Source: Rapana venosa (Eukaryota; Mollusca; Gastropoda; Neogastropoda; Muricidae). From it: DNA of 64,000 nucleotides. Location: NCBI GenBank assembly GCA_028751875.1, contig CM054145.1, forward strand, positions 2,577,064 through 2,641,063, written 5' to 3'. The notes beneath the pieces are model-generated. The model made no database searches, was not told the origin of the DNA, and was given only the letters and a program-made list of their open reading frames with translations. The first letter of the stretch is position 1; each line of letters begins with the position of its first letter. The position numbers and the translations under genes are program-made. Below, piece by piece: positions 10,265-21,970 of the stretch.

Positions 10265-10767
10265 AGTCTATTGGAATGTCAAGCTGTCTCCCAATTCACG
10301 AAAGATTTAATGTCGAGAATTTCTATTTTGCTAATCATTTCATCATAATAAATACGGGATCCTTTACCAGCTTTTGATATTATCTCTAGAGCATTGGTCC
10401 TTTCCTTACTAAAGTTGTCATCCAGTTTTATCTTTTTCATTCTCGCATATTGTTGGATCGATGGCACACAGCTAATAAAATGCAAAAAGTTAATGTTAGT
10501 ACCTAATTTGTTTGATAATTCTCATGAGTTATGAAATCACCATTATCTTGCAGCAAGTGTTTAACCAAAAAATAGTTTGTTTTGTGCCCACTTTTCATGA
10601 TATATGCATTGGTCTCCCACTTTGAATTTTTCATTGTGAAAAATTGGTTCTGCTAATAATTGTTGCTTATCCTTTGGATCCACTTGTCTGCAAAATGTTT
10701 CATATGAGTGAAACACGTCTTTCCAAATTGCATTAGTTTTAAATTTTGAAAACAGTTTTGGGCCCAT
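10265..10767 (-). mobile_element. L1/Tx1-like LINE, inverted 5' part
   Basis: The minus strand reads FSKFKTNAIWKDVFHSYETF, LLAEPIFHNEKFKVG and YHEKWAQNKLFF, then a TNINFLHFISCVPSIQQYA-like block in a shifted frame. This is the post-RT C-terminal region of L1/Tx1-type elements. The next downstream part of the same protein type lies directly beside it on the plus strand, so this segment is inverted relative to the 3' end. Confidence 0.6.
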
Positions 10768-11060
10768 CCAACAACTGCTATCATTGTGCGGAGAGACTGG
10801 ATCTTAATGTGGAAATAGTGCTTTTTGGCACTGATGCAATTACAAAAACTGATGAAGTGTTTGACTTAATAATACTGTTAGCAAAGTTCTATGTTTATAA
10901 ATTTCAGATTGGTAAAACAAAATCTAATGTTGGTAATTTTCTGAATGATCTAAAATATAAATATTAAATGGAAAAGCTAGAGCACTGCAAACAAATGCAG
11001 TTTACTATTTTTCAGAAAAAATGGTTCCAATACATAAACTTTGTAGAAAGTTGAGTACCA
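10768..11060 (+). mobile_element. L1/Tx1-like LINE, 3' end
   Basis: The plus frame reads NCYHCAERLDLNVEIVLFG, DLIILLAKFYVYKFQIGKTK and NVGNFLNDLKYKY, the last C-terminal block of L1/Tx1-like ORF2 (ILLAK-x-Y-Y, F-x-x-x-L). It follows the inverted segment at the 10767/10768 joint. An AT-rich 3' region continues into the start of the duplicated block. Confidence 0.6.
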
Positions 11061-11352
11061 TTTCAAAATATTACTAGTAAAATTCTGTATGTAATCTATA
11101 AATCTTGTCTTGACAACAAAAATGATGACTGATTCTTTTTGTACTTTGTGTAGCTAGTAGCCTTGTATGCCTGTAAAATGGAAATGATGTAATGTTGTCT
11201 GGATAAAAAGTTAATTTTGTTTTGAACTGTGTATGTGTGCCAATCAAAAAGATCTTTAAAAAAAATTCATCATATAATCTATATGAGCACTAGCCCTGGC
11301 AGTAAACTAAATGCATAAAATGGATTTATTCATCTTACAAATCAAATCCTCA

Positions 11353-11556
11353 GGGAGAAAAAAAAAAAAAGAAGGGGGGGGGGGGGGGGGCAGCCTGGGG
11401 AGGGGAGTGGGGCTGTTTTCTTCCCAGTGACTTCCAGTTTCAAATCAAGACATGGGAATGGACTTGCAACCACACACACACAAACAACAACACACACCAC
11501 CACCACCTTCAACAACAACAACAAAACAACAACCAGACAAAAGTGTAAGTCGACAG

Positions 11557-11604
<48 letters not shown>

Positions 11605-11620
11605 CTCTCTCATTCCCTTA
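11353..11620. repeat. A/G homopolymers and CA, CAA, CT microsatellites
   Basis: Poly-A and then poly-G runs at about 11358-11390, CA and CAA repeats at about 11470-11530, and a (CT)n tract at about 11561-11611. All have counterparts in copy 2. Confidence 0.85.
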
Positions 11621-11624
11621 CCTG

Positions 11625-11790
11625 GTGCAGTGTGTAGTGCCTGGTCTTCTCCTGTATTTGAATCCTTTACAGGAGGTCTGCCCACTGGCCTCAGCCGACA
11701 CATTCCCACTTCAGAGCAGCTCATTTCATTGTACAGGTTGCATACTGGGTATGTTCTTGTTTCTGCAACCCACCAAATGCTGACATGAGC
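11625..11790 (-). mobile_element. SINE family 3, body fragment
   Basis: The reverse complement matches the 3' body of the SINE at 59485: ACATACCCAG, ACCTGTACAATGAAATGAGC, TGGGCTGAGG, and GGAGAAGACCAGGCACTACA-type blocks. No tRNA head. A second copy is at 20085. Confidence 0.75.
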
Positions 11791-11814
11791 TATGGGATGT
11801 TTCACATGCATATT

Positions 11815-13530
11815 TGATCTAACTGCAACAAAATCATCAAGAACTTCCACCATACAAGATAAAGCGGGAAAGTGCTTGACAGAAGAGGAAGACATAATGA
11901 ACAGATGGATGGAATATTGTGATGAATTATACTTGCATAGAGCAAGTGAAGATTCTAAGTGCTGAATGTACCACCGTCATCTGAAACAGCCTCATGTAGT
12001 TTACCGAGAGAGGAAGTTGTAAAAGCAGTCTCATCCATAAAACCGGGAAAATCTGCAGGTGTTGATAATGTCCCAGCTGAAATGGTGCAAGCCGGAGGTG
12101 ATCCATGTATAGACGTACTCCATCGAATCTGCCACAAGATCTGGCAGACTGGAGTATGGCCAAAAGTGTGGACACAATCCCATATAATAACACTTCCTAA
12201 AAAAGGCAACCTCCAACAATGCCAGAACTACCGCACCATTAGTCTCATCAGTCACCCAAGCAAGGTGATGCTGAAGATCTGACTGAACAGGCTCAAACCA
12301 CAGGCTGAAAGAATCATCGCAGAAGAACAAGCTGGTTTCAGACCTGGACGCAGTACAACAGAGCAGATCTTCAACATAAGGCTCATAATGGAAAAATATC
12401 TCCAGCATCAACAGGACCTCTGCCATGTCTTTATCGATTTTAAGAAAGCATCTGACAGAGTTTGGCATTGCACTGTGGGCAACTATGAACCTCTACAACA
12501 TCAATGCCAACCTAATCAAAGTCGTACAGAGCCTCTATGAGAATGCAACAAGTGCAGAGTTTCACAACGACAACATAGGTGATTGGTTTCGGACGACAGT
12601 CAGTGTGTGCCAGGGCTGCCTGCTCTCCCCTACTCTCTTCAATCTATTTCTTGAGAGAATCATGGAAGAAGCACTAAAATAACATGAAGGAACATTGAGT
12701 ATTGGAGGGCAAACAATCACAAACTTGCGCTTCGCTGATGATATTGACGGATTAGCTGGCCACAAGCAAGAACTAACAGACTTAGTGAACCGCATAGAAG
12801 AAAAATCAACAAAATTTGGTATGAAAATCAGCGGAGAAAAAACAAAACTGATGACAAACAGCAACTTCACATCAGAAATCAAAATCAAAGACCAGACACT
12901 TGAAAATTTTCACCAATTCAAATATCTGGGATCTATCGTGACAGACGAGGGATCAAAACCAGATATACTGTCAAGACTTGCCCAGACCACAGCTGCAATG
13001 ACCAAGCTCAAACCCATCTGGAGCAAAAGAAAAATCGCCATCAGTTCCAAAATCAGACTGATGCGCTCTCTGGTCATGTCAATCTTCTTATGCATGTGAA
13101 TCATGGACCCTCACAGCGGACTTAGAGAGAAGAATAAGAGCTGTACAAATTAGGTGCTTCCAAAGACTATTAGGCATCTCGTACAAAGACCACATCACAA
13201 ATGAAGAAGTCAAGAAACGCATCCACAATGAAATCGGGCCCTATACTGACCTTCAAACACTCATCAGACAACGAAAACTGAAGTGGTTTGGTCATGTCAC
13301 ACGCTCCTCTGGTCATGCTAAAACAATCCTACAAGGCACAGTGAGGGGGGGGAAGAAGAGGTAGACAAAGGAAGAGATGGGAGGACAACATTCGAGAGTG
13401 GACAGACATGGAGCTGAGAGACACCCTGAGGGTGGCTGAGAGACAAGAGGACTGGAGAAAGGTGGTTGACAAAGCTTCGAAGGCGCCCCAAAGGATTCGG
13501 AATCTGAGGGATCGGTGACAATGATGTGTA
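11815..13530 (+). mobile_element. RTE-like LINE, 5'-truncated (copy 1)
   Basis: Plus-strand frames in order: TIQDKAGKCLTEEEDIMNRW, VKAVSSIKPGKSAGVDNVPA, LPKKGNLQQCQNYRTISLIS, EEQAGFRPGRSTTEQIF, HVFIDFKKASDRVWH, DWFRTTVSVCQGCLLSPTLF, LRFADDIDGLAGHKQEL, FKYLGSIVTDEGSKPDILSR, and a C-terminal KWFGHVTRSSG-type, GRQRKRWEDNIREW-type tail ending PQRIRNLRDR. This is an RTE-type RT without its endonuclease half. The FADD catalytic box survives. The motif A second position reads KASDRV where KAFDRV is usual, and stops and frameshifts break the frame. Confidence 0.85.
12695..13099 (+). pseudogene. RTE reverse-transcriptase fragment with FADD box
   Basis: A 134-codon piece of the RTE RT. LRFADDIDGLAG at residues 11-22 holds the two catalytic Asp, then EKTKLMTNSNF and FKYLGSIVTDEGSKPD follow. 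The frame ends at a shift where the usual ACESWTL block begins in the next frame. Non-functional alone. Confidence 0.7.
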
Positions 13531-14220
13531 TAACATGAAATTAAACTTATTTAAAAACCACATGCAGCGCCCGCAAACGCCCTGGTAAAACACCCCCCCG
13601 TTTTCTGCCAATACCCATCTAACACCAACATGGCTTCTTATTAATGGGCACCGCATTGGTTGGTTTAATAAACAATAATTCTGCAAGAGTTGCTGCTTTT
13701 TTGTTTTTGAACAAGATGGGCCATGTTGTTAACACTTTACTGTGTCCAAATCAGTAGAGTTTTTAGCAAAATATGAATTTTCAAAGATTGCTAGATAAAT
13801 TTTGTTCTGGACAATGGTTGGGATGTGTGCTTTAGTTTAAGAGGATTTGGACACCTAGAGAGCAGATTTAAAGGCTTTTTCCGTCAGAATATTGCTAAGA
13901 CTGATCAAGCAGATGGGGCACAGTGGCCTACAAGCTGTTGTTTACAAGTTTAGTAATAGAGATCGTGATTGCCATACCGATAGCAAAAAATGATGAGGTA
14001 TTGTGATAATTTGTTTTTGTTGTTGTAAACAGCTGCCTGAATGCAAAAATCGCCTGACCCAGTATGTACTTTATTTAGTGCAGAATGCAGGAAATAAACA
14101 TTTCTTGCAGTAAAAGATAGACTGAATATATTTAATCAGGTTTTTTTGTGTAGTGATTATTGCAAGTTATACAAATTACTTCCATTCCCTTGGCAGTCCT
14201 GACTTGTGTGAGGAATGTTC
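13531..14220. other. Spacer of the duplicated block, no gene
   Basis: Follows the RTE 3' end. It contains no open frame of note but is repeated at 21970-22620, so it belongs to the duplicated unit. Confidence 0.6.
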
Positions 14221-14224
14221 CATA

Positions 14225-14405
14225 CTACTGGGTGACCTCAGGGCGCTATGGGTTAATTAAGGAGCTGACTGGTCAGGACTGGAGGTGGACCTGGAGATCA
14301 TGACAATCCCCACCCTTCAGTCCCCAGACACCGCCGCCAAGTTTCAAACCCAGGACTTCATGCGACTGAAGTCACGCGGTTTTAACCACCACTACACCCA
14401 GCCTC
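14225..14405 (-). mobile_element. SINE family 3-like, with tRNA head
   Basis: The reverse complement starts with a tRNA-like GGTTAAAACCGCGTGACTTC region and CCTGGGTTTGAAAC (box B-like). It continues into GGGTGGGGATTGTCATGATC and CAGGTCCACCTCCAGTCCTG, the family 3 central motif. Confidence 0.6.
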
Positions 14406-14448
14406 CATCCTGACATGGAATGGATCAAGACTTCGTTCTACTTCTAGG

Positions 14449-14797
14449 GGACAGGATAGTCTAGTGGTTAGAACATTGCGCTCACAATCTGACGACCCAG
14501 GTTTGATTCCTGTTCAAGGGGATACTTTCCCCTGGAGTTAACATCAGTGCGGACTCCACTCTCCCCAAAAGTCCTTCGGATGAGACTATAAACCGAGGCC
14601 CTGTGTGCAAATGCACGCAGAACATCTTGCGCAAACGTTAGTCCTGTTCTGCTTTTTGAAAGAGTAGGCCATTGTGTGCCGGTGGGAACAGATGACAAAA
14701 TATACAAAACCACATACACAGGGACTGGATATAAAAAAAAGCACATGAGTGCTTATTACATTATTCTCCATATAAAAGAATAAATAAACAAATAAAT
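14449..14797 (+). mobile_element. tRNA-SINE family 1, near full length
   Basis: Head with TAGTCTAGTGGTTAGAAC (box A) and GGTTTGATTCC (box B). Body with GTTAACATCAGTGCGGACTC and GAGTAGGCCATTGTGTGCC, then the GCACATGAGTGC hairpin and an AATAAATAAATA tail. Its counterpart in copy 2 is at 22860. Confidence 0.85.
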
Positions 14798-14993
14798 AAA
14801 TATTAATGCTTATTGTCATATCCGCGTGTTTCCTAAATGATAATAATGCAAGGGAAGTAACTGGTAGAAAGAGTAATTTAAGGAGAGAGAAAGTGGGACC
14901 TGGGGGGTTGGTATCTATCAATATGGGGATTAAACCAGTCAATGTAATGCGGTGGCTGAGGAATGAAGGGTGGGGATTTTTATGATCAGCCAC

Positions 14994-15003
14994 GTCAACT
15001 TCC
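14994..15003. repeat. Target-site duplication, left (GTCAACTTCC)
   Basis: A perfect 10-bp match to 18217-18226. The host sequence on both sides is a family 3 SINE-like body (GGGGATTTTTATGATC on the left, AAGTCCTGACCAGTCAG on the right). Confidence 0.75.
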
Positions 15004-18000
15004 CCCCGTGGGACTCCCGGGGTATGCTTGCAAAGCGAGCATCACAAGAATAGGATCCTGCCCTCCAACCAGGCATGTCGTAAAAGGCGACTAAGGTGGA
15101 ACCCTTCCCCCAGGTAGGGGGTTAGACACTGGGTTAACAACCCTGTTCTGTAAAAAAAACGTTTGTTACGGAAACAGCAAGACAAGAAATCAACACTACT
15201 GGGTGTGACGGGCTTCCAGAGTCATCAGAAGATACTCACATGAATGACAGTGGTGAAAGCCGAAAGGAAGCCACTGACAGGAAGATGGAAGTCTTAAGCG
15301 CCAAAACCAAGACCAAAATAGGATTCTGGAATGTGAGAACCATGTTTGAGACAGGAAAACTAGCGCAGTTACAGCAGAGATGAGACGCTACAATTTGCAT
15401 ATTCTCGGAGTCAGTGAAAGCGATGGACAGGATCAGCAAATACAGAGCCAGCACAGGAGAGACAGTGTGTACAGTGGTAGAGATGACAACCAAACACCAT
15501 GAGGGAGTAGCCCTTATCCTGAAGAAAGGAATGGAGAAGTGCTGATGGAGTGGAAACCCATCAACAGCAGGATGATGAAGATAAAATGAAAGGTAACATG
15601 CTAAAACCAATCATACAGTGCTATGCACCAACCAACGACAGTGGGAAAAAAGCAAAAAATAAATTTTATGAAACAATTTCAGGCTTTAAATGGAAAAAAC
15701 ACCAAACATGACATGAGGATAGTGATGGGTGACCCAAATGCAAAAGTCGGAAAAAGACCCAAACCCCAAAAAAAGAAAGAGCATGGGAAAAGAAGGAAAG
15801 TGGCAGCATAAAGGGCAACGGAGAAAGATTGGTGGAATTCTGCATGACAAACAACCTGGCCATTGGAGGGACTTATTTGCACACCCTGAGATCACAAGCT
15901 TACCTGGTGTTCCCCCAAAGGAAGAGACAAAACCCGATTGCCACCTGATGATCAATGGGACATGGAGGAGATCGCTCCTAGATGTAAAAGTAAGGAGAGG
16001 AGCCCATGGTGGCGTGATCCCCCCCCTTGTCACTGGCACCTAAAATGAAGCTGAGAAAAAATGGATTGGGAAACCAAGACAACAAATTTTGAGTGGAAAA
16101 CTGCGCAACACCAAAGTAAAGAGTGCTTTCACCTCCAGCTCAAAAACAAGTTCCAAGCTGGTGGATACTGGAAAACTACACACCTCCGGACACGGGCAAT
16201 ATAAACACCATGTGGAAACAGTCAGGACAGCCTACACACAAGCCAGTGAAACGTGCTTAGGACGAGACAGAGAAGGAAAAAGGTGGAATTCGCAGACACC
16301 TGGCAAGCATCAGAACAGGAGAGAACTGAAGAAGAAAATATTAGAGACAAAGTCAGAGCGGATGAGAGAGAGGTACAAATAACAGTACAGAGAAGCAAAC
16401 CAAACTGTGAAGAGAATGACAAGAACAGACAAGCGTACCTACATGGATGATATTGCAAGACAAGCAGAGGAGGCCGCCGCAAAGGGAGAGCAAGGACAGG
16501 TGTATAAGATCACTAAGACTGTCAGTGGCAAGTACCGGAGCAACACCGAAACACCAATCCTAGATAAACAAGGCCAAATACTTACCACAGAAGCAGAACA
16601 AGATGCGAGATGGGCAGAACATTTCAGCAAAGTTCTCAACAGACCACCACCAGCTGAAGAGGCAGATGTACAAGATCCTGATGCCGATCTCAATGTGAAC
16701 AGCTCACCACCAAAGAAGGAAGAGATTATAGCAGCAATCAGCTCTCTCGAGAATGGAAAAACCCCTGGCCAGGACAACCTCAACACAGAACTTTTCAAGG
16801 CACATCCAGAGTTTGCATCTAAAGTTCTACAGCCACTCTTTGCAGCTATATGGGAGGAGAAACAGCTACCAGCAGATTGGACAGAAGGAGTCATCGTGAA
16901 GATCCCAAAGAAAGGAGCCCTGCACAATTGTAACAACTGGAGAGGAATCACTCTGCTATCTGTTCCCAGCAAGATTCTGACAAAGATCATCATCGGATGA
17001 ATCTCAGAAGCAGTGGACCAACAACTCAGAAAGGAAAAGGCAGGTTTTCGACCAGGAAGAAGATGCATAGACCAGATCTTCACCTGCACAACATCATCGA
17101 ACAGTGCACAGAATGGCAGAGGACAGCTGTATATCAACTTCGTAGATTTTGAAAAGCCTTTGACAGCATTCATCGAGAAAGTGTATGGCGCATACTCGAG
17201 CATATGGAATTCCACAGGAGATTATTCAAGTCATTAAGAGCTTCTACAACAACTTCACGTGCAGAGTAGGAAATAGCAAAACCAGTTTCAGTGTACAAAC
17301 CGGCGTCAGAAAGGCTGCCCCATGTCAGCACTACTCTTCAACCTGACAATTGATTAGGTGATGAGACAGACAACAGCTGACCAGTCACGGGGCATCAGAT
17401 GGACCCCCTTCTCAACGCTTGAAGACCTAATTTTGCCGACGATCTGGCACTACTCTCACATACCACCATCACATTCAAGAGAAGACATCCCGTTCAGCAC
17501 TTTCGCACAGCAAGTAGGCCTGAAAATCAGTCAGAAGAAGACAGAGTGATGACACTGAACGTTCAGAACACCCTCACCTGTCACAGTGATGGAGAAGATT
17601 TACCAACAACTGAAGAGTTCACGTACCTCGGGAGCACTGTTAGGCATGACGGCGGATCAGGCAGGACATCAAGAACGGATTGCAAGCAAGAAATGCTTAT
17701 AAAATCTCAACAATGTGTGGAAATCGTCCCAGTACAGCACCAGGACCAAACTAAGACAATACCAGAGCTGTGTACTTTCACCCTTTTGTACAGCTCAGAG
17801 TGCTGAGGAATGACTGAGAGTGACCTTGACAAACTATCCACATTCCACACGAAGAATCTCAGAAGAATCTTGCGCATCTTCTGGCCTGAGACCATCTCCA
17901 ACCAAGAACTTTTTGCCCGTTGCAACCAAGAAAGCATGGACAAACATCATCATGCATAGGCGATGGGGATGGATATGGCATATCTGCCGTCGGGAAACAG

Positions 18001-18216
18001 GGAAACATCGCCCGACACAGCCCTCCACTGGACACCAGAGGGAAAACGCAAACGAGGACGACCAAGAACACTTGGTGTCGGACTGTCGAAAACGAGCTGA
18101 AGACCTTCCAACATACCTGGGGAACCATTTGAAAGCTGGCCAGGACAGACAGGAGTGGAGAACATTTGTTGCTGCCCTACGTGCCAATAAGGCACAAAGG
18201 CATTGATGATGATGAG
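15004..18216 (+). mobile_element. Endonuclease-RT LINE (family E), structurally full, copy 1
   Basis: Plus-strand blocks in order: GFWNVRTMFETGKLAQL (endonuclease start, about 15325), IIQCYAPTNDSG, VMGDPNAKVGK, WWNS-type and WRRSLLDVKVRR blocks, then KTPGQDNLNTELFK, LPADWTEGVIVKIPKKGALH, NNWRGITLLSVPSKIL, AGFRPGRRCIDQIF, FVDFEKP, FADDLALLSH (17432-17443 is the FADD box), TTEEFTYLGSTVRHDGGSG, and the C-terminal block WRTFVAALRANKAQRH. The 3' end is a short GAT repeat. A 10-bp target-site duplication bounds it. Many frameshifts and stops make it inactive. Confidence 0.85.
16407..17000 (+). pseudogene. LINE family E reverse-transcriptase N-terminal frame
   Basis: The longest surviving frame of this element, 197 codons. 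It has an Ala/Glu-rich helix (QAEEAAAKGEQGQVYKI), then the RT N-terminal blocks SSLENGKTPGQDNLNTELFK and IPKKGALHNCNNWRGITLLS. A stop at 16998 interrupts it before the AGFRPGRR block. The protein type is a non-LTR endonuclease-reverse transcriptase; the fragment lacks the catalytic Asp boxes. Confidence 0.75.
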
Positions 18217-18226
18217 GTCAACTTCC
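18217..18226. repeat. Target-site duplication, right (GTCAACTTCC)
   Basis: Pairs with 14994-15003. In the second copy the matching site reads differently, which fits sequence decay or errors there. Confidence 0.75.
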
Positions 18227-18285
18227 AAGTCCTGACCAGTCAGTTGTTGTGCAATTTGAATGATAGCACATGACTACAACACCAA

Positions 18286-19039
18286 CCTGTGATGTTTGTA
18301 GTGTTTGTGATCCGATTCATTCGCTACATTGATAGATGTAAACAAACTCAGTTATGATAGAGCGACCAAAGTTTAATGATCGTTCGTTAGCTTGATGATC
18401 GAATACCATAGTAACAGTAAAAAGGTATGTAACTCATAAAGATGAATAATAATGACCACGTGACAGTTGTTTCCCTTGAATACAAACTAATCTATGAAAC
18501 ACTACATCACCTCCTTCTCGGATGAAAAATGGTTGAAAAATTGAACGGAGATAATCAGATAATTTTCCAATAACATTTGATGGATGTATATACTAACATT
18601 TGAATCTGAGATGATGATATTCTAAATAAATTGTTCAACTTCTTAATTCATCAGCTATACTTGTAACTCTTTCCTCCTTTCCTCTCCAAGATGGTAGCAA
18701 AGTTGATGTAGACTTTTGAATTACTTGTTCAAATGAAGTTTGGTGCACAAAATTTATAATTGATACATGGAAAACCAATGAAATTTTTTTTTTTTTTTAA
18801 ATACCGAGTGTTGATACCGGAGATAAAATGCAAGTTTGAAAAGAATGAACAGTTCAACAGGAACTCTTGATTTCTAACAGTAACTGAGTGAGTAACTAAA
18901 CATAATGAAGTGTCATTGAAATTCTAATAAATTCATATTTCACTTCAGTTTGATAACTAACATTGTCACATTGACAAAATCATCAAATTCTTGGGGAGTT
19001 GGATTTGGCGATTGGATCTTCTGGGTTCAGTCCAGTTGA
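18286..19039. other. AT-rich sequence before gap, no gene
   Basis: No repeat or coding signal recognised. It is not obviously similar to the right flank of copy 2, so the two block copies differ beyond about 18285 and 26625. Confidence 0.5.
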
Positions 19040-19539
19040 NNNNNNNNNNNNNNNNNNNNNNNNNNNNNNNNNNNNNNNNNNNNNNNNNNNNNNNNNNNNN
19101 NNNNNNNNNNNNNNNNNNNNNNNNNNNNNNNNNNNNNNNNNNNNNNNNNNNNNNNNNNNNNNNNNNNNNNNNNNNNNNNNNNNNNNNNNNNNNNNNNNNN
19201 NNNNNNNNNNNNNNNNNNNNNNNNNNNNNNNNNNNNNNNNNNNNNNNNNNNNNNNNNNNNNNNNNNNNNNNNNNNNNNNNNNNNNNNNNNNNNNNNNNNN
19301 NNNNNNNNNNNNNNNNNNNNNNNNNNNNNNNNNNNNNNNNNNNNNNNNNNNNNNNNNNNNNNNNNNNNNNNNNNNNNNNNNNNNNNNNNNNNNNNNNNNN
19401 NNNNNNNNNNNNNNNNNNNNNNNNNNNNNNNNNNNNNNNNNNNNNNNNNNNNNNNNNNNNNNNNNNNNNNNNNNNNNNNNNNNNNNNNNNNNNNNNNNNN
19501 NNNNNNNNNNNNNNNNNNNNNNNNNNNNNNNNNNNNNNN
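19040..19539. other. Assembly gap, exactly 500 N
   Basis: A run of 500 undetermined bases. The round length, shared with the second gap, shows a fixed-size scaffold join and not a measured distance. Confidence 0.99.
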
Positions 19540-20084
19540 AAAGTAAAAATTTTAACTTTTCAAAAATTACTAGTAAAATTCTGTATGTAATCTATAAATC
19601 TGTTTGACAACAAAAATGATGACTGATTCTTTTTGTACTTTGTGTAGCTAGTAGCCTTGTAGCCTGTAAAATGAAATGATGTAATGTCTGGATAAAAGTT
19701 AATTTGTTTTGAACTGTGTATGTGCCAATCAAAAAGATCTTTAAAAAAAATTCATCATATAATCTATAGAGACACTAGCCTGGCAGTAAACTAAATGCAT
19801 AAAATGGTTTTTTTCATCTTACAAATCAAATCCTCAGGGAGAAAAAAAAAAAAAGAAGGGGGGGGGGCGGGAGGAGCCTGGGAGGGGAGTGGGGCTGTTT
19901 TCTTCCCAGTGCTTCCAGTTTCAAATCAAGACATGGGAATGGACTTGCAACCACACACACACACACACAAACAACAACACACACCACCACCACCTTCAAC
20001 AACAACAACAAAACAACAACCAGACAAAAGTGTAAGTCGACAGAATCTCTCTCTTTCTCTCTCTCTCTCTCCATTCCCTTACCT

Positions 20085-20250
20085 GGTGCAGTGTGTAGTG
20101 CCTGGTCTTCTCCTGTATTTGAATCCTTTACAGGAGGTCTGCCCACTGGCCTCAGCCGACACATTCCCACTTCAGAGCAGCTCATTTCATTGTACAGGTT
20201 GCATACTGGCTATGTTCTTGTTTCTGCAACCCACCAAATGCTGACATGAG
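20085..20250 (-). mobile_element. SINE family 3, body fragment (copy 2)
   Basis: Near-identical counterpart of 11625-11790, just after a shorter CT tract. Confidence 0.7.
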
Positions 20251-20284
20251 CTATGGGATGTTTCACATGCATATTTGATCTAAC

Positions 20285-21970
20285 TGCAACAAAATCATCA
20301 AGAACCTCCACCATACAAGATAAAGCGGGAAAGTGCTTGACAGAAGAGGAAGACATATGAACAATGGATGGAATATGTGATGAATTATACTTGCATAGAG
20401 CAAGTGAAGATTCTAAGTGCTGAATGTACCACCGTCATCTGAAACACCTCATGTAGTTTACCGAGAGAGGAAGTTGTAAAAAAGCAGTCTCATCCATAAA
20501 ACCGGGAAAATCTGCGGGTTTCTTGATAATGTCCCAGCTGAAATGGTGCAAGCCGGAGGTGATCCATGTATAGACGACTCCATCGAATCGCCACAAGATC
20601 TGGCAGACTGGAGTATGGCCAAAAGTGTGGACACAATCCCTTATAATAACACTTCCTAAAAAAGGCAACCTCCAACAATGCCAGAACTACCGCACCATTA
20701 GTCTCATCAGTCACCCAAGCAAGGTGATGCTGAAGATCTTACTGAACAGGCTCAAACCACAGGCTGAAAGAATCATCGCAGAAGAACAAGCTAGTTTCAG
20801 ACCTGGACGCAGTACAACAGAGCAGATCTTCAACATAAGGCTCATAATGGAAAAATATCTCCAGCATCAACAGGACCTCTGCCATGTCTTTATCGATTTT
20901 AAGAAAGCATCTGACAGAGTTTGGCATGTGCACTGTGGGCAACTATGAACCTCTACAACATCAATGCCAACCTAATCAAAGTCGTACAGAGCCTCTATGA
21001 GAATGCAACAAGTGCAGAGTTTCACAACGACAACATAGGTGATTGGTTTCGGACGACAGTCGAGTTGTGCCAGGGCTGCCTGCTCTCCCCTACTCTCTTC
21101 AATCTATTTCTTGAGAGAATCATGGAAGAAGCACTAGAAGAACATGAGGGAACAGTGAGTATTGGAGGGCAAACAATCACAAACTTGCACTTCGCTGATG
21201 ATATTGACGGATTTGCTGGCCACGAGCAAGAACTAACAGACTGAGTGAACCGTATAGAAGAAAAATCAACAGAAATCAGCGGGGAAAAAACAAAACTGAT
21301 GACAAACAGCAACTTCACATCAGAAATCAAAATCGAAGACCAGACACTTGAAAATTTTCACAGATTCAAATATCTGGGATCTATCGTGACAGACGAGGGA
21401 TCAAAACCAGAAATACTGTCAAGACTTGCCCAGACCACAGCCACAATGACCAAGCTCAAACTCATCTGGAGCAAAAGAAAAATCGCCATCAGTTCCAAAA
21501 TCAGACTGATGCGCTCTCTCGTCATGTCAATCTTCTTATGCATGTGAATCATGGACCCTCACAGCGGACTTAGAGAGAAGAATAAGAGCTGTACAAAATT
21601 AGGTGCTTCCAAAGACTATTAGGATCTCGTACAAAGACCAACACAAATGAAGAAGTCAAGAAACGCATCCGCAATGAAATCGGGCCCTATACTGACCTTC
21701 AAACACTCCCCAGAAAACGAGAACTGAAGTGGTTTGGTCATGTCACATGCTCCTCTGGTCTTGCTAAAACAATCCTACAAGGCACAGTGAGGGGAGAAAG
21801 AAGAAGAGGCAGACGAAGGAAGAGATGGGAGGACAACATTTGAGAGTGGACAGACATGGAGCTGAGAGACACCCTGAGAGCGGCCGAGAGATGCGAGGAC
21901 TGGAGAAAGGTGGTTGACAAAGCTTCAAAGAAGCCCCAAAGGATTCGGAATCTGAGGGATCGGTGACAAT
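20285..21970 (+). mobile_element. RTE-like LINE, 5'-truncated (copy 2)
   Basis: Same blocks as the copy at 11815, ending at the same PQRIRNLRDR terminus. Here LLNRLKPQAERIIAEEQASF is open where copy 1 has a stop, and LHFADDIDGFAG retains the catalytic Asp pair. A short deletion removes residues near the EKSTKFGMKIS position. Differences between the copies are small in this part. Confidence 0.8.

Larger units (their letters stand above)
11045..18285. repeat. 7 kb duplicated block, copy 1 (better preserved)
   Basis: The order and sequence of this block recur at 19540-26625. Shared parts are AT-rich flank, A/G homopolymers, CA and CT microsatellites, SINE family 3, RTE fragment, spacer, SINE family 1, and a LINE inserted in a SINE. 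Anchor offsets fall steadily: 8481 at CATGGGAATG, 8460 at AACTATGAAC, 8448 after the RTE, 8415 in the SINE, 8346 at TAGGATCCTG and 8343 at AGTCCTGACC. Copy 2 has therefore lost about 138 bases net. Confidence 0.9.

Noticed and set aside
16439..17215. Minus-strand 258-codon frame
   Set aside because: Antisense of the family E LINE reverse transcriptase, which has the real motifs on the plus strand.
18991..19607. Long frames spanning the N runs
   Set aside because: Made only of undetermined bases; the same applies to frames over 40973-41525.
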